From assembly GCA_964551015.1 (NCBI GenBank), contig CAZKBP010000071.1, forward strand, positions 1 to 11,812: DNA of 11,812 bases, in the 5' to 3' direction. Below, piece by piece: positions 8,200 to 11,812 of the stretch (positions within the stretch are counted from its first letter, which is position 1; each line of letters starts with the position of its first letter). Under the pieces are notes generated by a model, which was not told where the DNA came from, ran no database searches, and saw only the letters and a list, made by a program, of their open reading frames with translations. The DNA is from CAZKBP01 sp964551015 (lineage in GTDB: Bacteria > Bacteroidota > Bacteroidia > Cytophagales > Microscillaceae). A program made the position numbers and the translations under genes.

Positions 8200-8226
8200 C
8201 CCTGTTTTCCTTTAACCCTTTACCAC

Positions 8227-8252
8227 AGGCCGTGCAGCGGCCTCGAAATTTT
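8227..8252 (+). terminator. Hairpin and T-run, likely rho-independent terminator
   Basis: AGGCCG at 8227-8232 and CGGCCT at 8238-8243 pair perfectly around the 5-base loop TGCAG. CGAAATTTTTTT follows directly. It lies 28 bases after the stop of the WD40-FGE gene and just before the end of the convergent regulator gene. A short GC-rich hairpin downstream of a DGR variable region can also assist retrohoming, so a second role is possible. Confidence 0.65.
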
Positions 8253-8261
8253 TTTGAGATT

Positions 8262-9503
8262 TCAAGGCTTCAAGCCAATCACGAGTATATCATCGGTCTG
8301 GGAGCGATCGCCTTTCCAGTCCAGAATGGCTTTTTCCAGAGCTTGTTGCTGCGCTAAAATAGGAAGTTGATAATTGGCCTGGAGCAACTGCTTGAAATTT
8401 TTCTTCATAAACTTGGTGTCGCTTGGTCCGCCAAACTGATCGGGAAAGCCATCCGAAAAGAGATACACCGCTTCTAGTGCTTCTAGGGAGAGGCTATGGG
8501 TGGCAAATTCCTTGGCTTGTTTCATACGTGAGCCCCCGATGGCGTGGGGAGAAGCCTTGATCTGCTTGAGTTCGCCCTGCTCGATGTAGAGTAGCGGGTT
8601 TTTGGCGCCAGCGTATTTCAGGATCTGCTGTTCTTGATCCAGACTAATCAAGGCCATGTCCATCCCGTCTTGGTTGGTGCCTTCGCCTCTTTGCTCCAGG
8701 GTATCTCTGATTCTTTGATCCAATAATTTTAGGATTTCACCTGGTTCTGTAACGCGGTATTCATTGACAATGGTATCCAGAAAAGCTCTGCCGAGCATGG
8801 TCATAAACGCCCCCGGTACGCCGTGGCCAGTGCAGTCAATCGCGGCGAGGAGGGTAAGCGCACGGCTGGCCTCAGGAGGAGCATTTTCTTCCCTTATCGT
8901 GCTGGAGCTTCGGGATATGGCTTTGGCTGCCCAGAAAAAATCACCGCTTACAATATCTCGGGGTAGAAACAAGACAAAAGCATCTAGCGCATCGAGGATG
9001 CTTTTGGATTTTTGCATACTGGCCTTTTGGATGCGTTCGGCGTATTGGATACTGGCGGTAATGGCCTCGTTTTTCTGGCTGATCTCTTGGTGGCTTTGCT
9101 TCAGAGCGCGGTGGGCTTGGTTGAGCGTCATGGCCGAGCGAACGCGGGCATTGAGCTCGAGGGCGCGGATGGGTTTTTTGATATAATCCAGTACCCCCTC
9201 CTCGAAGGCTTCTTTGAGTTTGATGTCTTCGCTCTCTCCGGTTTGCATGATAACGGGAATATCTCGGGTAGCTGGATTGGATTTCAAGTTTTTGAGTGCT
9301 TCCATCCCGTCCATCACGGGCATTACCCAGTCCAGCAGGATTAGATCGGGGCTTTCCTTTTCTACTACTTTTAGGGCGATGGCGCCGTTGGAAGCCTGAA
9401 AGAGTTGGTAATCGGGGTTGCTTTGTTTGAGAAAATCCATGATGATTTTGAGGTTGTCCCGATCATCATCGACTACCAGTATTTTGTATGTATGCCCTGT
9501 CAT
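8262..9503 (-). CDS. Response regulator with SpoIIE/RsbU-type protein phosphatase output
   Basis: A 413-residue cytoplasmic protein. Residues 7-130 are a receiver with D12-D14, phosphoacceptor D58 (LILLDWVMP), T88 and K110. Residues 131-165 form a coiled linker ending in ITASIQYAERIQ, a phrase often seen before this phosphatase class in Bacteroidota. Residues 175-411 are a PPM/SpoIIE serine/threonine phosphatase: D188 in VSGDFFW, D223 in AIDCTGHGVPGAFMT, D351 in LFSDGF and D404/D405 in QTDDILVIGL are the expected metal ligands. Such enzymes usually dephosphorylate an anti-sigma-factor antagonist in partner switching; no such substrate gene is in the window. The ATG overlaps the stop of the kinase gene by four bases (ATGA, 9500-9503), indicating translational coupling and a cognate pair. 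It ends convergently with the WD40-FGE gene. Confidence 0.94.
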   Translation of the reverse strand: MTGHTYKILVVDDDRDNLKIIMDFLKQSNPDYQLFQASNGAIALKVVEKESPDLILLDWVMPVMDGMEALKNLKSNPATRDIPVIMQTGESEDIKLKEAFEEGVLDYIKKPIRALELNARVRSAMTLNQAHRALKQSHQEISQKNEAITASIQYAERIQKASMQKSKSILDALDAFVLFLPRDIVSGDFFWAAKAISRSSSTIREENAPPEASRALTLLAAIDCTGHGVPGAFMTMLGRAFLDTIVNEYRVTEPGEILKLLDQRIRDTLEQRGEGTNQDGMDMALISLDQEQQILKYAGAKNPLLYIEQGELKQIKASPHAIGGSRMKQAKEFATHSLSLEALEAVYLFSDGFPDQFGGPSDTKFMKKNFKQLLQANYQLPILAQQQALEKAILDWKGDRSQTDDILVIGLKP

Positions 9504-11536
9504 GATTTTACCCTTTGGATAAGTTGATGGAAAGCCTCTTCGTCGTAGTGCTCAATGGCCCGGTCTACCAGTTTTTTCCAAATAATAATTTGCGTATCGG
9601 TGCTATTGATGGAGCCTATTACTTCGGAAATTTTGAAATCGTGTAGCTCGTAGGTTTGTATCTGCTCCGCGAATGGCAACAAAAAGGCTTTATCTTGCTC
9701 GGATAGTTTTAGATCATCCAGCGTGAATTCTGCTGTTGGTAGAGCCGTGGCGGGTTGAACTTCGGCAACGGGCAGGGTAAAAGAGAAAGTGGTTCCTTGC
9801 CCTTCTTGGGAGGCGATTTCTAATCGAGATTCGTGTGCCTCGATGATGGTCTTGCAAAAGGTAAGGCCGATCCCCACGGCTTTGGCATTGCCCAGGTTAC
9901 GCGCATCCGAGATCACGAAAGGCTCAAAGATTGTTTCTAGCTTGTCCTGAGCAATGCCCTGACCGGTATCTTCTATCAAGAATTTGACTGCTTCCGGTTT
10001 GTTGTCGGTAGAGGTCAGGATCTCCGAACGAAAGGTAATCTGCCCCTCGGGCGGGGTATATTTGATGGCATTGGTGAGGAAATTCTCGATTACACGCTCG
10101 ATAGAATCACGATCAAAAGTAGCCATAAGGTGGGGATCAACTTGATTTTGGATCTGAGGGATTTCCTCATCGTAGAGCATATCTTTTATCTCCCGGATGG
10201 CTTCCTCGGTGACCTGATGGAGTGATTTAGTTTCTGGACTGAGCTTAAGGCGGTCGGCGCGGTAAACGTTCATGATGTCTTCAATCATATTGAACATGCG
10301 CTTGCTCTTGCTGTGTATCCGTTGCAGTAGTAAATCTTTATTCTGGTCGGGGTAAGTGGGGTCGCTGAAATTTTTGATCGGGTTAAGGGGATTGCGTAAA
10401 TCGTGGTTTACAGCCGAAATCAGCAAATCTTTGGTGCGTTGCAGTTCTTCTAGGTTTTCTTTTTGTTTCTGGGTTTCATCGAGTAGTGCCCCCAATTGGT
10501 CGCGTTGGGAGGTAATCTCTTCAGATTGCTGCTGAATTTCTTCTACTTTGGCCTGTAGATCAATTTCAGTTTTTTGTAGACTTTCGTTCAACTGATCTAC
10601 CCTTTCTTTTTCTTTCCGACGAATGCGCGCAACAATGAAGTAAAAGAGTGCGACGAGAGACAAGAGAACAATGATTCCTAACAAAACTTTGAGGATTACA
10701 TCACTGAAGAGGTTGTATTTCCCTCTGAGGCGATCTATATCAATTTGCAATTGCTGAAGAAGTGATAGGCTTTTCTCCAAACGCTCAGAAAGTGTCCCTA
10801 GTTGTTTTTTCAGCTCATCTTTTTCGGCAGCAGTTAGCTCGTTAGAATTGAGTGCGGTCTTAATCTCATTGATCTCCCGTTGAATTTCAGTAGTTTCCTC
10901 GAGCTGCTTTTCTACTCGAGCGCTCAGGGTGTCAATCTTTTTCTTGGTTTGATTATAAGAGGTTTCAGCCTCGATTTTCGTTTGATTACGCTCATTGATT
11001 AATTCTAGCGTGTTTTCTTCTCCTCCTCCGGTGACTCCATCTTCCTGACCTGTGTTTTCAGTATTAGTAGTGTCTTCTTCCTCAACTGTCTTCGGCTCCA
11101 CCTTCAAAGACTCTAGATTAAGCCTCAAAGTATCCAGCTTCGGCAGGGGGAGGCTCGGAGTCTCCAACGCTACCCTCAAAGACTCCAACATCTCTACAAA
11201 TTCTTCTGGCTCCGGTGGGGGGAGAGCCTTCAAAGAGAGGAGTACCGGAATAGCTGCTCCCTCTTTGTATTCTCTACCAACAATTGCAAACTTCCGGATT
11301 GGATTGATCGAGAAATCTGAAATTTCCACGGGCGTACTCTGGGCAACCGTAAAGCGAAACTCCCCGTTTTGGTCGATAGCACTGGTTTTTAAGCCCTCTA
11401 AGGTATTAAAGCTCACCATTGCACTGGAGACTTCCTCACTGTAATTGATCACCTTACCTCGGATGACTTTGTTTTGTGCCCAAGAAATGGAAAAACAAAT
11501 ACTATATGAAATTAGTATGAAAAAAGCTCTTTTCAT
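9500..11536 (-). CDS. Membrane sensor histidine kinase with periplasmic coiled coil
   Basis: A 678-residue sensor kinase. Residues 1-20 are a signal peptide (SISWAQ). Residues 23-75 resemble a carboxypeptidase-regulatory-like beta domain (VIRGKVIN...AIDQNGEFRFTV). Residues 105-170 are Pro/Glu/Thr-rich, and 175-272 form a coiled coil, all predicted periplasmic. One membrane helix spans 281-303, followed by RIRRKEKER, so the rest is cytoplasmic. A second coiled coil (305-372) leads to the dimerisation/phosphoacceptor helix with H378 (AVNHDLRNPL). The ATPase domain has its N box at N485 and N489 (ENFLTNA), G1 at 523-527 (DTGQG), an F box at 536-540 (IFEPF) and G2 at 555-557. A C-terminal extension (about 603-678) has no domain I recognise. 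It overlaps the regulator-phosphatase gene by four bases, its likely phosphorylation target. The closest relative in the window is the relic at 175-585. Confidence 0.94.
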   Translation of the reverse strand: MKRAFFILISYSICFSISWAQNKVIRGKVINYSEEVSSAMVSFNTLEGLKTSAIDQNGEFRFTVAQSTPVEISDFSINPIRKFAIVGREYKEGAAIPVLLSLKALPPPEPEEFVEMLESLRVALETPSLPLPKLDTLRLNLESLKVEPKTVEEEDTTNTENTGQEDGVTGGGEENTLELINERNQTKIEAETSYNQTKKKIDTLSARVEKQLEETTEIQREINEIKTALNSNELTAAEKDELKKQLGTLSERLEKSLSLLQQLQIDIDRLRGKYNLFSDVILKVLLGIIVLLSLVALFYFIVARIRRKEKERVDQLNESLQKTEIDLQAKVEEIQQQSEEITSQRDQLGALLDETQKQKENLEELQRTKDLLISAVNHDLRNPLNPIKNFSDPTYPDQNKDLLLQRIHSKSKRMFNMIEDIMNVYRADRLKLSPETKSLHQVTEEAIREIKDMLYDEEIPQIQNQVDPHLMATFDRDSIERVIENFLTNAIKYTPPEGQITFRSEILTSTDNKPEAVKFLIEDTGQGIAQDKLETIFEPFVISDARNLGNAKAVGIGLTFCKTIIEAHESRLEIASQEGQGTTFSFTLPVAEVQPATALPTAEFTLDDLKLSEQDKAFLLPFAEQIQTYELHDFKISEVIGSINSTDTQIIIWKKLVDRAIEHYDEEAFHQLIQRVKS

Positions 11537-11639
11537 TGAATATCAGTAGTTTTCTTAAATAAAGTAATTTTTTTTGAATTAAGGTAGATATTTCAAAATT
11601 GAGGCTACAAATTGTTACGAAAATCTATTGGTAGGTCTT

Positions 11640-11812
11640 TTATCGTGAAATAATACTCAAAATCCTCTTGATGCCATAGTAAGTGGAGTTGCCGATTTGG
11701 AACTTGGCGGTGATTTCTTGGCGGACTTCGGCATCGCTTCGTTGCTCGGCCTGGCGTTGTAAGATCAACTTTACGGCCGCTTCGTACTTGCGGAGGTAGG
11801 CGGCACTCCGCA
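11640..11812 (-). CDS. 3' end of an unrecognised gene, truncated by window edge
   Basis: A minus-strand frame is open from the right edge to TAA at 11640-11642, giving 56 residues (first complete codon at 11810). It is Arg/Lys/Gln-rich and helical in character. The end reads EITAKFQIGNSTYYGIKRIL, which looks like a helix-turn-helix-type segment, though I cannot name a family. Codon use is ordinary (CGC, GCC, CAA) and fits the neighbouring coding DNA, supporting a real gene. It is followed by about 100 bases of AT-rich DNA before the kinase start on the same strand. Confidence 0.6.
   Translation of the reverse strand, partial: RSAAYLRKYEAAVKLILQRQAEQRSDAEVRQEITAKFQIGNSTYYGIKRILSIISR

Noticed and set aside
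8764..9399. Long plus-strand open frames opposite the receiver-phosphatase gene
   Set aside because: They are antisense shadows of a gene with complete receiver and phosphatase motifs, and their translations show no domain.
11537..11639. Promoter for the kinase gene
   Set aside because: The region is AT-rich and suitably placed, but no exact TAnnTTTG element with a spaced -33 element was found; near matches are expected by chance.

Overview
The window looks like a piece of a Bacteroidota chromosome, probably from a Saprospiria/Cytophagia-type lineage. This is inferred from three things: signal peptides ending in ...AQ, no obvious Shine-Dalgarno sequences, and a mix of WD40, WG-repeat, FGE-sulfatase, receiver-cyclase and receiver-SpoIIE genes that is common there. 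The genus cannot be fixed from the sequence. Two 100-N assembly gaps (2230-2329, 2537-2636) fall inside one gene.

Layout. Bases 1-174 hold nothing I can identify. Bases 175-585 look intergenic but carry a decayed minus-strand fragment of a histidine kinase. It is homologous to the ATPase domain and C-terminal tail of the intact kinase at the other end of the window. Next come two plus-strand genes 14 bases apart, probably one operon: an exported WD40 plus WG-repeat protein (648-4148, broken only by the gaps) and an exported protein with an unknown N-terminal domain and a WD40 domain (4163-5437). Convergent to them is a response regulator with a class III adenylate cyclase output (5468-6499, minus). 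Divergent from that is an exported WD40 plus FGE-sulfatase (C-type-lectin-like fold) protein (6640-8199, plus). Its C-terminal 23-codon segment has the codon signature of a diversity-generating retroelement (DGR) variable region. A hairpin/terminator follows, then the convergent, translationally coupled pair of histidine kinase (9500-11536, minus) and response regulator-SpoIIE phosphatase (8262-9503, minus). The window ends in the 3' part of an unrecognised minus-strand gene (11640-11812).

How the parts fit. Two paralogous sets are interleaved. One is three exported WD40 proteins whose propellers are related but whose partner domains differ (WG repeats, an unknown domain, an FGE fold). The other is a two-component set: one membrane kinase with a periplasmic sensor, and two regulators whose receivers are about three quarters identical but whose outputs differ (cAMP synthesis versus Ser/Thr dephosphorylation). 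A plausible reading is that one kinase, or a kinase family of which the relic is a lost member, drives both a second-messenger and a partner-switching output, next to surface or periplasmic display proteins. The interleaving is seen; the functional link is inference. The most interesting points are the candidate DGR target, the kinase relic, and the recently expanded 102-bp WG repeats that broke the assembly.
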